Shown: positions 43,428-54,962, counted from the stretch's first letter. The stretch: DNA of 64,000 nucleotides from SM1-46 sp002451215 (GCA_002451215.1 DKBM01000064.1:3723-67722), one strand, 5' to 3'. A program made the numbers and translations. The notes: a model not told the origin generated them from the letters alone.

Positions 43428-45125
43428 TCAAAACAAAAGATAGAGAACCAGGTAGGACAGCAGCACGAGCGTCGTGAGCAACACGAAGTTGCCAATCGTG
43501 GCGCGCGCGCTGAAGGGGCTGGTGAGCATAGCGTGGAGCTGCCGGCGCAGCAGCGATTCCTGCCACCACGGCTGGATACGCGTGCCGCGGATGCGCCGCA
43601 GTGCCAGCCACAAGCGCTCAAGCTGGTGCCAAGCAGCCGGCGCCAGGCTCCGATACAGCCAATCGGTATCGAGGGTAATGGTGTTGGTGCGGCGCATCAG
43701 CGGCAGCAGCGCGAAAAACGCCAGACCAGCAAATAGCAGCAACTGCAGCTGCGTGATGACATGTGCGGCCGTATAGGGAACGTAGTCCACCGGAAACGGC
43801 AGAATGGCGTAAAGCGGCGCTGGATAGACACCAAGCGCGATGCAAAGAACTGCAAATAACACCATCGCCACCCGCATATTGCGCGGCGGGTCGGGTGGGC
43901 GCAGGCCGGAGTCTTTTTGAAAGAATACGAACCAGGGAAACTTGATGCCGGCGTGCAAGAACACCCCGGCAGAGGCTGCGGCGAGCAGGAGCCAGACCCA
44001 CAGCAGGGTTTCATCGGCCGCCGCCTGAGAGATCATGGATTTCGAGACGAAACCCGAGGTGAGCGGGAAGGCGGAGATCGCGAGCGCACCGACAATGCCA
44101 CAGACCGTAGTGAGTGGCATGCTCTGGAACAGCCCGCCGAGATCGGTGCACTTGCGCTTTCCAGTCATGTACAAGACCGCGCCGGCTGACATGAGCAGTA
44201 GCGCCTTATAGATGATATGTGCGAAGGCATGGGCAGCGGCGCCGTTCAGCGCCATCTCGGTGCCAATTCCGATGCCGGCTACCATGAAACCCACCTGGTT
44301 GACGATACTGTAGGCAAGTATGCGCCGCATGTCGTTTTCCAGGAGCGCATAAATGATGCCGTAAAAGATCATGTATAAACCAACCCACACCAGAATCGGC
44401 GCGCCGGCAAAGGCGACCCACAAGACAAACACCGCGGTCTTGGTCGTGAACGCCGAAAGGAATACCGAGCCGCTTGGGCTGGCCTCAGGGTAGGCATCCG
44501 GAATCCAGGCCGACAGCGGCGGCGCGCCGGCGTTGAGCAGAACGCCGGCCAGGATCAGCCAATGCGCGGCACGATCGAGCGCGAGCGGCCCGAAAGCGAC
44601 CGAGCCGGTACTCGTGACGTGACCGGCGATACCGGCCATGAGCAACACGCCACCGAACAAGTGCATTACGACGTAACGCAGACTCGCGCGGTATGCCCGC
44701 TCGCTGCCGTTCGACCAGATTACGACCGTCGAGGCGAGAGCCATGATCTCCCAGTAGGCGAAGAGGGTGATGAGATCGCCGCTGAAGCACACGCCGATGG
44801 CGCTACCGGCGTAGATCTGCGCCGCGACAAGCTCGATCGGCCGGGCCTGATGAAGACCGTAAAGTGTGCCAGCGGCGGCCATGATCGCGAACACCGTGGC
44901 AAAAAGACGTCCGATGGAATTCACCTGCCACGGCGTGAGGGTGTAGTCGAGAAACTCAATCGACGACACAGCGCCTAGCGGTACCGCCCAGATGACAGCA
45001 AGCGCCACGAGTGGCAACGCGATCAACCACGGTCCGCGCGCGCGACCGGGTAGCAAGGGCGCCAGCAAGGCCCCGGCGATCATGATGACTGCCGGTGGCA
45101 GCAAAGGTGTCGAATCAAGGATCAC
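43428..45125 (-). CDS. Mrp-type antiporter subunit D-like (third ND4/ND5-family subunit)
   Basis: This 565-residue protein has about 14-15 membrane helices. ND5-type core signatures include GDLITLFAYWEIMALASTVVIW, SAWIPDAYPEASPSGSVFLSAFTTKTAVFV and RILAYSIVNQVGFMVAGIGIG. It is longer than the other two D-like subunits, with a C-terminal amphipathic stretch (QLERLWLALRRIRGTRIQP) and a last helix. It is one of three such subunits in the operon. It would carry protons across the membrane in a cation/H+ antiporter or Mrp-like complex. Confidence 0.9.
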   Translation of the reverse strand: MILDSTPLLPPAVIMIAGALLAPLLPGRARGPWLIALPLVALAVIWAVPLGAVSSIEFLDYTLTPWQVNSIGRLFATVFAIMAAAGTLYGLHQARPIELVAAQIYAGSAIGVCFSGDLITLFAYWEIMALASTVVIWSNGSERAYRASLRYVVMHLFGGVLLMAGIAGHVTSTGSVAFGPLALDRAAHWLILAGVLLNAGAPPLSAWIPDAYPEASPSGSVFLSAFTTKTAVFVLWVAFAGAPILVWVGLYMIFYGIIYALLENDMRRILAYSIVNQVGFMVAGIGIGTEMALNGAAAHAFAHIIYKALLLMSAGAVLYMTGKRKCTDLGGLFQSMPLTTVCGIVGALAISAFPLTSGFVSKSMISQAAADETLLWVWLLLAAASAGVFLHAGIKFPWFVFFQKDSGLRPPDPPRNMRVAMVLFAVLCIALGVYPAPLYAILPFPVDYVPYTAAHVITQLQLLLFAGLAFFALLPLMRRTNTITLDTDWLYRSLAPAAWHQLERLWLALRRIRGTRIQPWWQESLLRRQLHAMLTSPFSARATIGNFVLLTTLVLLSYLVLYLLF

Positions 45126-45369
45126 GGTTGTCGTAGTAGCCGTCGGGGCGCTTGAGGATCAGGCCGAGCAACTTGGCGAGCAGAATCATTGCGACGCAGG
45201 CGCCAAACCCAAACCACGCGCTGAAGCCGGGCGAGGCGTCGACTCCGAAGTGACCATGCAGGTCGCTGATGGTTTCAGCCGCGACGGTAGCGGCGAGCAC
45301 CGTCGCGAATGCAATCCACAGCAACCTGATCGTGGAACGACGTACCAGCCAATGCGGCGTACGTTTCAT
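45115..45369 (-). CDS. Small two-helix membrane protein inside the Mrp operon
   Basis: 84 residues from the ATG at 45369 (MKRTPHWLVRRSTIRLLWIA), overlapping the upstream D-like gene by four bases and the downstream one by 11. Two hydrophobic helices (IRLLWIAFATVLAATVAAETI and FSAWFGFGACVAMILLAKLLGLIL) and a charged C-terminus (KRPDGYYDNRDP). I recognise no family. The tight overlaps indicate a genuine gene; it may stabilise the third D-like subunit. Confidence 0.8.
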   Translation of the reverse strand: MKRTPHWLVRRSTIRLLWIAFATVLAATVAAETISDLHGHFGVDASPGFSAWFGFGACVAMILLAKLLGLILKRPDGYYDNRDP

Positions 45370-46826
45370 CGTGCCCCCCCAACGATATCCCAGCTGAGCG
45401 CGAGCGGTAGACCGGGCAGCCAGAATAGCAACACAGCGCCGGCGGCGCAGGCGACGGTGGCCGCTACGATCGGCAGCGGTGCTTCGCCGTGGCGATCCGT
45501 GCGGGGTGCCGAATGGAAGAACGCGCCATAGACTATCGGCAAATAGTAGGCGGCATTTAACAAGGTGCTCACAATCAGCACGATAACGACGAAGCTGTGG
45601 GCACTGTCCATGGCGGCAAGCAGGATATACCACTTACTAAGGAAGCCGACTGTCGGCGGGACGCCGATCATGGTGAGCGCGCCAATGGCAAACGCCCCCA
45701 TGGTCCAGGGCATGCGCCGCCCGATGCCGGCGAGCTGGGACACATTGGTCTTGCGGCTGGCGGTATAGATCGAACCGGCCGCGAAGAACAAGGTGATCTT
45801 GCCGAAGGCGTGCGCGGCGATGTGCAACGCGGCCCCGACGACCGACCACGGCACGAGCAGCAAGGATGCCATGATCACGTAAGAGAGTTGTGCCACGGTC
45901 GAGTATGCCAGGCGCCGCTTGAGGTTATCCTGGCGCAGGGCAATGACCGAGGCAATGACGATTGTCGCACCAGCCACGTACACCATCACGTCGGCTGCAC
46001 CATTACCCTGAAGGAACTCGAGGCCGAAAATGTAGACGACAACCTTAAGCACCGTGAACACGCCGGCCTTGACCACCGCCACGGCGTGAAGCAGCGCGCT
46101 CACTGGTGTCGGCGCGACCATTGCAGCGGGTAACCAGCGATGCAAGGGCATCAGCGCAGCCTTGCCGATACCAAAGCAGAACAGGACCAGCAATATCCCG
46201 GCGACGAAGGGGCTCGCGTGCCCGCTCAGTATGCCGCCGGTCGTGAAGTTGAGCGTGCCGGTTAGCTGCCAGGTCCAGACGATGGCAACAAAGAACAATC
46301 CCACTGATGTCGACAGTAGCAAGCCAAGATACACGCGCCCGCCGCGTATCGCCTCGGGCGTACCTTTGTGTGTCACCAATGGATAGGTCGAAAGCGTGAG
46401 TACCTCGTAGGACAGGAACAACGTCAACAGGTCGCCGGCGAATGCGACACCGATGGTGGCGGCGAGTGCGATGGAAAAATACGCGTAGAAGCGCGTTTGC
46501 TTAGATTCGCGATTGCCGCGCATGTAGCCAATCGAGTACACGGAGTTGACGATCCACAGAAACGAGGCCACCAGTGCGAACAACATACCGAGCGGCTCGA
46601 TGGCAAGGGCAACCGACATGCCCGGGAGAATGTGTGCTAGGGCGACGCGCGGTCGCGCTCCGGCCAGCACGTCGGGTGTCAGTGAAACCACGCAGAGAAA
46701 CAGTGTTGTGGCGGTGATCAGCGTGACGGCGTCGCGCAGGTTCGGCTTCCGCCCAGCGAGCACGATTAGAAGTGCACCCACGAGCGGCACGGCGAGCGCC
46801 GCAATCATCAAGGTCTCCGCCGTCAC
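45366..46826 (-). CDS. Mrp-type antiporter subunit D-like (second ND4/ND5-family subunit)
   Basis: This 486-residue polytopic protein has the proton-conducting core: GDLLTLFLSYEVLTLSTYPLVTHKG, KAALMPLHRWLPAAMVAPTPVSALLHAVAVVKAGVFTV and LAYSTVAQLSYVIMA. Lys and Glu in the amphipathic helices match the antiporter-type channel. It overlaps the upstream subunit by four bases (ATGA). Its ND2/ND4-like fold cannot on its own separate MrpA N-terminal domain from MrpD. Confidence 0.9.
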   Translation of the reverse strand: MTAETLMIAALAVPLVGALLIVLAGRKPNLRDAVTLITATTLFLCVVSLTPDVLAGARPRVALAHILPGMSVALAIEPLGMLFALVASFLWIVNSVYSIGYMRGNRESKQTRFYAYFSIALAATIGVAFAGDLLTLFLSYEVLTLSTYPLVTHKGTPEAIRGGRVYLGLLLSTSVGLFFVAIVWTWQLTGTLNFTTGGILSGHASPFVAGILLVLFCFGIGKAALMPLHRWLPAAMVAPTPVSALLHAVAVVKAGVFTVLKVVVYIFGLEFLQGNGAADVMVYVAGATIVIASVIALRQDNLKRRLAYSTVAQLSYVIMASLLLVPWSVVGAALHIAAHAFGKITLFFAAGSIYTASRKTNVSQLAGIGRRMPWTMGAFAIGALTMIGVPPTVGFLSKWYILLAAMDSAHSFVVIVLIVSTLLNAAYYLPIVYGAFFHSAPRTDRHGEAPLPIVAATVACAAGAVLLFWLPGLPLALSWDIVGGAR

Positions 46827-48313
46827 GGCGTACCACCCGCCGTCCCAAGCAGGGCACGTGCCGCAGCGGTGGCTGTGCCCACGCTAAGCTGCGTGTCGAT
46901 TCCAAAATACACATTGGCGAGTACCAGCGCCCAAGTTGGTAAGAGCAGCCCGGCAGGTGCTTCATGTATCGCTTTTGCAGATTCGGCGGGTGGGTGAAAA
47001 TACGCCGCCTCCACGACGCGCCACACATAGACGACAGCGAGCAGCGAGCCGACGACGATGATGATGGCTAATGGCCACCACCCTCGTTCGATCGTCGCTT
47101 GCAGAAGGTACCACTTGCTGATGAAGCCGGTGGTGAGCGGGACGCCGATCAGGCTAAGACTGCCGGCAGTGAAGGCCGCGAACGTCCAGGGCATGCGCCG
47201 CGCAAGGCCATGCAGATCGCGAATATTGGTAGAGTTAATACGATACGCGACGCAGCCGAGCGCGAGAAATAGAGCCGCCTTCATGAGGGCGTGATTAAAG
47301 AGGTGCAGAATGCCGGCGCTCAAGCCGGTGACGGATACGAGCGCGATGCCGAGCGCGATGTAGCCAATCTGCGCGATACTGGAGTAGGCGAGCATGCGCT
47401 TGACGTCGTCTTGGCGAATCGCGGCCAGCGACCCAACGATCACGGCGACAGACGCGGCCAGCAGGATCACCACGTCAGCGCGCAGCGTGGCGAAGCTCAG
47501 CTCCAGGCCGAAGATCGTGAACAAGAAGCGCAACAGAATATAGGCACCGACCTTGGTCGCAGTTGCCGCCAGGAGCGCGGTGACCGCCGACGGCGCGTAC
47601 GTATAAGCATTGGGTAACCACGCGTGCAGCGGAAACAGTGCGAGCTTCAGGCTCGCGCCCACGATGATGAAGGCGAATGCCGAGCGCACCGTGCGGTTGT
47701 GGCTCATTTCCCCGAGGCGCACGGCCAAGTCCGCCATGTTGAGCGTGCCGGTCGCGAGATAGAGATAGCCGATGCCGATCAAGAGAAACGTCGCGCCGAT
47801 CGTCCCCAGCACGAGGTAGTTGAAGCTAGCACGCAGCGCCTGCGGCTGGCGTCCGAGCGCGACTAGGATGTAGGTGCTGATCGAGGAAATCTCGAGCAGC
47901 ACGTACAGGTTGAAGGCGTCGCCAGTGATGGTGATGCCGAGCAGGCCGGTGATGCACATCAGGTAGGCGCTGTAGAAGAAGCGCACGCGTTCGGGCGCAA
48001 TCTCCTTGGCAACACTGAGGCGCGCGTACAGGGTGACGACGGCGCTGATCGCGGCGACGATCAACAGCACCAGGGCATTGAGGTGATCGACGCGATACTC
48101 GATGCCGATCGGTGGTACCCAGCCGCCCAGCGCATAGCTCACGGTTCCGTGAGCGAGCACACGCGTGAGCAGCAAGGCGCTCAACGCGAGTACCGTGGAG
48201 CAGACCACGGTCGCGAGCCACCATGGACCTTCACCGCGACCGAGCAGGGGCGCGATGACGGCGCCGAGCAGCGGAATGACGACGATCAGGGCCGGCAAGT
48301 TGTCGCCGATCAT
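46823..48313 (-). CDS. mrpD: Mrp-type antiporter subunit D
   Basis: 496 residues from the ATG at 48313 (MIGDNLPALIVVIPLLGAVIA), overlapping mrpC by four bases; an upstream extension to 48487 lies inside mrpC. GDAFNLYVLLEISSISTYILVALG is the MrpD/ND2 signature; SLKLALFPLHAWLPNAYTYAPSAVTALLAATATKVG and RMLAYSSIAQIGYIALG complete the channel. It sits after MrpC as in the canonical order and is the best MrpD candidate of the three D-like proteins. Confidence 0.92.
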   Translation of the reverse strand: MIGDNLPALIVVIPLLGAVIAPLLGRGEGPWWLATVVCSTVLALSALLLTRVLAHGTVSYALGGWVPPIGIEYRVDHLNALVLLIVAAISAVVTLYARLSVAKEIAPERVRFFYSAYLMCITGLLGITITGDAFNLYVLLEISSISTYILVALGRQPQALRASFNYLVLGTIGATFLLIGIGYLYLATGTLNMADLAVRLGEMSHNRTVRSAFAFIIVGASLKLALFPLHAWLPNAYTYAPSAVTALLAATATKVGAYILLRFLFTIFGLELSFATLRADVVILLAASVAVIVGSLAAIRQDDVKRMLAYSSIAQIGYIALGIALVSVTGLSAGILHLFNHALMKAALFLALGCVAYRINSTNIRDLHGLARRMPWTFAAFTAGSLSLIGVPLTTGFISKWYLLQATIERGWWPLAIIIVVGSLLAVVYVWRVVEAAYFHPPAESAKAIHEAPAGLLLPTWALVLANVYFGIDTQLSVGTATAAARALLGTAGGTP

Positions 48314-48669
48314 TCGTGCTTCTTTGCGGGCGACCCGTCGATGAGGTTGGACTCGATGCTGCCGTGGGAGCGATGAATGGCGACGACCAGTGCCAGCGCC
48401 ACTGCCATGGTACTCACGGAGACAACGATGGCAGTGAGGATCAACACGTGCGGTAACGGGTTTGAATAGCGAACCGCATGCCCCCATACGATCGGCGCGG
48501 TACCGTCATCGACCATGCCGATCGAGATGTAGAACAAGAACGCCGCGGTCTGAAACAGACCGAGCCCGATGACTTTTTTCACCAGGTTCGGTTTGGCGAT
48601 GACGGCATAGAAACCGATCATCATCAGCACCACGTAGATCCAGTAGTTGTAGTGACCGATCCAGTCCAT
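48310..48669 (-). CDS. mrpC: Mrp antiporter subunit C (NuoK-like)
   Basis: This 119-residue protein with three helices has the NuoK/MnhC pattern: YVVLMMIGFYAVIAKPNLVKKVIGLGLFQTAAFLFYI, then PLPHVLILTAIVVSVSTMAVALALVVAIH. It lies four bases downstream of mrpB and overlaps mrpD. The glutamate usual in NuoK is not obvious in this segment, consistent with Mrp C subunits. Confidence 0.93.
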   Translation of the reverse strand: MDWIGHYNYWIYVVLMMIGFYAVIAKPNLVKKVIGLGLFQTAAFLFYISIGMVDDGTAPIVWGHAVRYSNPLPHVLILTAIVVSVSTMAVALALVVAIHRSHGSIESNLIDGSPAKKHE

Positions 48670-48673
48670 GGCG

Positions 48674-49096
48674 TCAGCGCCGTACCGCGCGCGCGAGCTC
48701 GTTGAAGAGCGTGATCATAACGGCGCTCACCGTAATGCCGACGCCAATTTCGACCAGGATGATGCCAAGAGTCTGACCGGCGGGTGGATCGGCCGGATTG
48801 AGCATGTCGTAGTCGAGGTAAGCGCCGCCCAGCAACACTGTTGCCATGCCCACGCCGCCGTAGATCAGCACGCCAACGCTGTTGAGTGTATCCGACAGGC
48901 GTGTCGGAAAGGCGCGCTTGCCGGCGTCGGTGCCGTGCACCAATGCATACAGAATGTAACCGGCAGCGAGAATCACACCACCCTGAAAGCCTCCACCCGG
49001 CCCAAGCTCGCCGTGCATGATGACGTAGACGCCGAACAAGAAAATGAACGGCACCAGCAACTGCACCATGACACGGATCAATACCTGCTCGTTCAT
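48674..49096 (-). CDS. mrpB: Mrp antiporter subunit B
   Basis: This 140-residue, four-helix protein has the MnhB signature GELGPGGGFQGGVILAAGYILYAL and PPAGQTLGIILVEIGVGITVSAVMI. It overlaps the upstream MbhE-like gene by four bases. Confidence 0.93.
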   Translation of the reverse strand: MNEQVLIRVMVQLLVPFIFLFGVYVIMHGELGPGGGFQGGVILAAGYILYALVHGTDAGKRAFPTRLSDTLNSVGVLIYGGVGMATVLLGGAYLDYDMLNPADPPAGQTLGIILVEIGVGITVSAVMITLFNELARAVRR

Positions 49097-49641
49097 CGAC
49101 GTCGCTCCCGGCGTCGCGCCCGTGCACCCCGCAACAACAGAATCAAACCCAGCCCCGCCGTGTAGATCACGGCGGTTTCAAATAGTGTGTCGTAGCCGCG
49201 GTAGCTGGCGAGGACGGCGGTGACAAAGTTGGGCACGCGTGTCTCTTCCATGGCGTGCGCAATATAGTGCGGTGCCACATGCTGATGTGGCGGCGCCTGC
49301 GGATCGCCAAATCGCGGCATATCGAGTGTGCCGTAAATCAACACTGCGCCGGTAATGACCACCGCGGCCGCCGACGGCCAATGAATCAGGGGCGCCGGCG
49401 CTTCGCGCCGCCCGATGAACACCAGGGTCGCGATCAGCAGCACCGTGCTGATACCGCCACCGACGGCCGCCTCGGTGAACGCGACGTCGACCGCTTGCAG
49501 GGACACCCACACCAAGGCCATGAGCAAGCTGTAGATCGCCAGCAACAAGGTTGCCGCGAGCAGGCTGCGCACCGTCACTGCGCCGATCGCGGTGATGACC
49601 AGCAACAACAGCAAGAACACGTCAATCAGAAGTGTCGTCAT
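49093..49641 (-). CDS. Detached MrpA C-terminal region (DUF4040 plus MbhE-like domain)
   Basis: 182 residues from ATG 49641 (MTTLLIDVFLLLLLVITAIGA), overlapping mrpG by four bases. The N-terminal part has the DUF4040 pattern VRSLLAATLLLAIYSLLMALVW and DVAFTEAAVGGGISTVLLIATL. The C-terminal half ends PNFVTAVLASYRGYDTLFETAVIYTAGLGLILLL, MbhE-like. In many Mrp systems these are fused to the large MrpA; here they are a separate gene, with the ND5-like portion presumably supplied by one of the D-like subunits. Confidence 0.88.
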   Translation of the reverse strand: MTTLLIDVFLLLLLVITAIGAVTVRSLLAATLLLAIYSLLMALVWVSLQAVDVAFTEAAVGGGISTVLLIATLVFIGRREAPAPLIHWPSAAAVVITGAVLIYGTLDMPRFGDPQAPPHQHVAPHYIAHAMEETRVPNFVTAVLASYRGYDTLFETAVIYTAGLGLILLLRGARARRRERRR

Positions 49642-49952
49642 GTCTTCGACTTGCGGGCGCGCCATGGTTTGAGGCCGCTCAAATGTGCCGTCTTGGCAAC
49701 AGCGTGGGTCGCGGTTGGCGTGGTCGCGAGCAGAAATACGATGATCAGGAACAGTTTGGCGGTCACCAAGGTCAGACCGGATTGCACCATCAGAGCCGAG
49801 AGAATCAAGGCTTGCGCGAGTGAATCGACCTTGCCCGCCGCATGCAGGCGCGTGTAAAAGTCCGGCATGCGCAAGATTCCGACGCCGCCGGTGACGGCGA
49901 AGAAGCACCCGCTGGTCAGAAGTACTGCGCTGATCAAATCAGAGACGTTCAT
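49638..49952 (-). CDS. mrpG: Mrp antiporter subunit G
   Basis: This 104-residue protein with three helices has the MnhG/PhaG signature GGVGILRMPDFYTRLHAAGKVDSL. The basic tail is SGLKPWRARKSKT. It begins three bases after mrpF and overlaps the MrpA C-terminal gene by four bases. Confidence 0.93.
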   Translation of the reverse strand: MNVSDLISAVLLTSGCFFAVTGGVGILRMPDFYTRLHAAGKVDSLAQALILSALMVQSGLTLVTAKLFLIIVFLLATTPTATHAVAKTAHLSGLKPWRARKSKT

Positions 49953-49955
49953 GCG

Positions 49956-50213
49956 CTAGTCCAGGTGCCGGTACTCGACGAATTTCAGCACGGCGAGCGT
50001 GGCGATGAAGTTGATCAACGCGTAGAGCAGCGCAATGTCCAGGAAATCCGGTCGTCCAGCCATGAAACCGAGCAAGGCGACAAAGACCACGGTCTTGGTG
50101 CCGATGGCATTGACCGCGAGAATGCGATCGAACGCCGTCGGCCCGAGAAGCGCGCGCATCAGGAATAGCAGGATCGCGATCAACACTACCGCGCCAGCAG
50201 CCGTAAACATCAT
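49956..50213 (-). CDS. mrpF: Mrp antiporter subunit F
   Basis: This 85-residue, three-helix protein has the family signature GPTAFDRILAVNAIGTKTVV followed by DIALLYALINFIATLAVLKF. It overlaps mrpE by four bases. Confidence 0.93.
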   Translation of the reverse strand: MMFTAAGAVVLIAILLFLMRALLGPTAFDRILAVNAIGTKTVVFVALLGFMAGRPDFLDIALLYALINFIATLAVLKFVEYRHLD

Positions 50214-50683
50214 GGGGCACGCTCCAACGCCTTGACACGAAGCTGCATCTCGCCATCGAGCAACTCGCGCGCACCGTCCTCTGTAAGGGCATGCACCAGC
50301 AACGAGCGCTTTGCGACGGACACCGTGACGGTTCCCGGGGTGAGCGTGATGGAGTTAGCATAGGTAGTAGTGCCGACGTCGGTCCTGGTTCTGAGGGGTA
50401 CCGTGAGCAGACGCGGCGCGATCGGCAAGCGTGGGTGCCATACCCGGTATGCGACGTCGAGATTCGCAACCAAGATCTTGTAGAGCAACCAGGGCCAGTA
50501 GCGCAGGAGCGTGGCGGCGGCACGAAATGGCATGGGTGCAAGTCCGGCCATACCGGCGCGCACGGCGAACCACGTGATGAGGACGCAGGCCACAACGCCG
50601 CTGCCAAGATGCAGCCATGTCATCTGCCCGGACAGAAATACCCACGTTACGAGCAAAACGACGAATAGCGACGCAAAGTGCAT
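50210..50683 (-). CDS. mrpE: Mrp antiporter subunit E
   Basis: This 157-residue first gene of the operon has two N-terminal helices (LFVVLLVTWVFLSG; GVVACVLITWFAV). A cytoplasmic MnhE domain follows with LLYKILVANLDVAYRVWHP and ANSITLTPGTVTVSV. Mrp complexes exchange Na+ (sometimes K+ or Li+) for protons and give pH or salt tolerance. The promoter should lie in the 288-base region between this gene and the divergent MFS gene, but I found no convincing -35/-10 pair. Confidence 0.92.
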   Translation of the reverse strand: MHFASLFVVLLVTWVFLSGQMTWLHLGSGVVACVLITWFAVRAGMAGLAPMPFRAAATLLRYWPWLLYKILVANLDVAYRVWHPRLPIAPRLLTVPLRTRTDVGTTTYANSITLTPGTVTVSVAKRSLLVHALTEDGARELLDGEMQLRVKALERAP

Positions 50684-50878
50684 GGCGGCTTGGCTGGCAA
50701 TGGCCGATCGGAATGTTGGTTATTCCGCGAGGCGCCTTCCGATGGATCCGGGATGGGCGCCGATCGCCAGTTGATTCTAACCCCTTCCGAGCGTCCGGCG
50801 TACAGCACGCACCGTCGGAATGCATCTAATTAAGTGTCACCGTGCCGGTGTGCGGAATTATGGAAATGGGCGGGCATT

Positions 50879-50907
50879 CCCCCCCGCCCGGTTGACTTGC
50901 GGGGGGG
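50879..50907. repeat. C7G/CG7 inverted repeat in the leader of the MFS gene
   Basis: CCCCCCCG (50879-50886) pairs perfectly with CGGGGGGG (50900-50907), separated by 13 bases, about 65-90 bases upstream of the MFS start and within the mrpE/MFS divergent region. It could be an RNA hairpin in the leader or a binding site. The rest of 50684-50971 shows no gene. Confidence 0.55.
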
Positions 50908-50971
50908 TCGCGATATTCTGCCGCGGCCATGTTGGCCACTCATTTTCGGGTTGAGCGCCACGGATTTTGCG

Positions 50972-52279
50972 ATGGCTGACACGTTGGCCCTTCCGCGCGC
51001 GTCGCGCCGCGAGATTTTTGCCTGGGCGATGTACGACTTCGCCAATTCGGGCTACACCACGGTTGTGCTCACGGCAATCTTCAACGCCTACTTCGTTTCG
51101 GTGGTAGCGGGCGATGGCGTCGATCACGCCGGCCGCGCGACATTGCTCTGGACAGTGGCGACCAGTATCACCAACCTTCTTGTACTTCTTTCCGCGCCGA
51201 TAATCGGCGCCATCGCTGATCATGGCGCCCACAAGAAGCGCTTTCTGTTCATCACCACGACCGGATGCGTGCTGTTCACGGCGATGCTCGCGCTGGTCGG
51301 GCGCGGTGACGTCTGGCTGGGCATGGGGCTGCTTGTTCTCTCGGCGTTTATGTTCCATTCGAGCGAGGACCTGATCGCGGGGTTTCTGCCCGAGATCGCG
51401 GCGCCCGAGGACATGGGGCGTGTGTCTGGCTATGGTTGGTCGCTTGGGTATCTCGGTGGTCTGCTGGTTCTTGGGCTATGCCTCCTTTACGTGCAGTATG
51501 CGCAGGCACATGGGGAAGCGGTGACAGACTACATACCGGTAACCATGCTGATCACCGCGGGCGCGTTCGCGCTTGCTGCGGCGCCCACCTTTCTCTGGTT
51601 GCGCGAGCGCGCCGTCCCGCAAGCCATGCCGCATGGTCAGAGCTACCTCACGGTCGGATTTGCGCGCGTGCGCGATACGCTGACACATGTCCGGCGATAT
51701 CGCGACCTGTTTCGCTTTCTCATTACACTCGCCGTCTACTACTGCGGCATCTACACGGTGGTGGTGCTCGCCGCCGTCTATGCCCAGCAGGTCATGGGAT
51801 TCGGTACGCAGGAGACCATCATGATGATTCTGGTGGTCAACATTACCGCTGCCGTAGGTGCGTTCGGTTTCGGGCTGGTTCAGGATCGCCTCGGCTCCGT
51901 GCCGACACTCGCGTTTACGCTGGCTATCTGGGTCGCCGCACTCGTGCTCGCCTACTTCATCGAGACGCGCACCGGCTTCTGGGTTGTCGCGAACCTGGTC
52001 GGCGTCGCGTTGGGCTCGAGCCAGTCGGCGGGGCGGGCATTGGTCGGGCTGTTCTCTCCACCTGGGCGCGCGGCGGAGTTTTTTGGGTTGTGGGGATTCG
52101 CGGGCAAGTTGGCATCGATCATCGGTCCGCTGGTGTATGGTGCGATAACCTTCATCACCGTCGGCAACCAGAGGCTCGCGCTGATCTCGACAACGGTATT
52201 TTTTATCCTGGGCCTACTCCTGCTGTTCACCGTGAACGAGAAACGCGGTCGTGCCGCAGCGCTCGGTGGTGGAGGATGA
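50972..52279 (+). CDS. MFS transporter, Atg22/UMF1 family
   Basis: 435 residues from ATG 50972 (MADTLALPRASRREIFAWAM), which gives the family N-terminus AWAMYDFANSGYTTVVLTAIF; the frame could extend to 50834 without support. Twelve helices are evident. APIIGAIADHGAHKKRFL is the loop 2/3 MFS motif and DLIAGFLPEIAAPEDMGRVSGYGWSLGYLGG is characteristic of the Atg22-like group. ALGSSQSAGRALVGLFSPPGRAAEFFG is the second-half signature. Bacterial members are poorly characterised exporters. Confidence 0.92.
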   Translation: MADTLALPRASRREIFAWAMYDFANSGYTTVVLTAIFNAYFVSVVAGDGVDHAGRATLLWTVATSITNLLVLLSAPIIGAIADHGAHKKRFLFITTTGCVLFTAMLALVGRGDVWLGMGLLVLSAFMFHSSEDLIAGFLPEIAAPEDMGRVSGYGWSLGYLGGLLVLGLCLLYVQYAQAHGEAVTDYIPVTMLITAGAFALAAAPTFLWLRERAVPQAMPHGQSYLTVGFARVRDTLTHVRRYRDLFRFLITLAVYYCGIYTVVVLAAVYAQQVMGFGTQETIMMILVVNITAAVGAFGFGLVQDRLGSVPTLAFTLAIWVAALVLAYFIETRTGFWVVANLVGVALGSSQSAGRALVGLFSPPGRAAEFFGLWGFAGKLASIIGPLVYGAITFITVGNQRLALISTTVFFILGLLLLFTVNEKRGRAAALGGGG

Positions 52280-52305
52280 TGGTTGCCGGTCGGGCTGCTG
52301 CAAGG

Positions 52306-52333
52306 CTTGAAATGACAGGCCAGCCCCCCACTT
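52306..52333 (+). promoter_or_regulatory. Sigma-32 heat-shock promoter for clpB
   Basis: CTTGAAA (52306-52312) is followed after 13 bases by CCCCACTT (52326-52333), close to the sigma-32 consensus CTTGAAA and CCCCATnT with a 13-15-base spacer. It lies 37 bases upstream of the clpB start, matching heat-shock control of clpB in other proteobacteria. Confidence 0.8.
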
Positions 52334-52369
52334 AGAGGACAAGACCGACGTTTCCTAGGGGTAATCCGC

Positions 52370-54842
<2,473 letters not shown>

Positions 54843-54962
54843 TTTGGTCCCCGGGGCTCGGTGCGGCGAGGAGTAGTCGGTGAGGGCTCCGCAAGCGAAC
54901 TTTTTGCCGTTTTGGCGATCTTTGGGTCAGGTATGATGCGTTTTTTCTCGCGGGAGGGGTGG

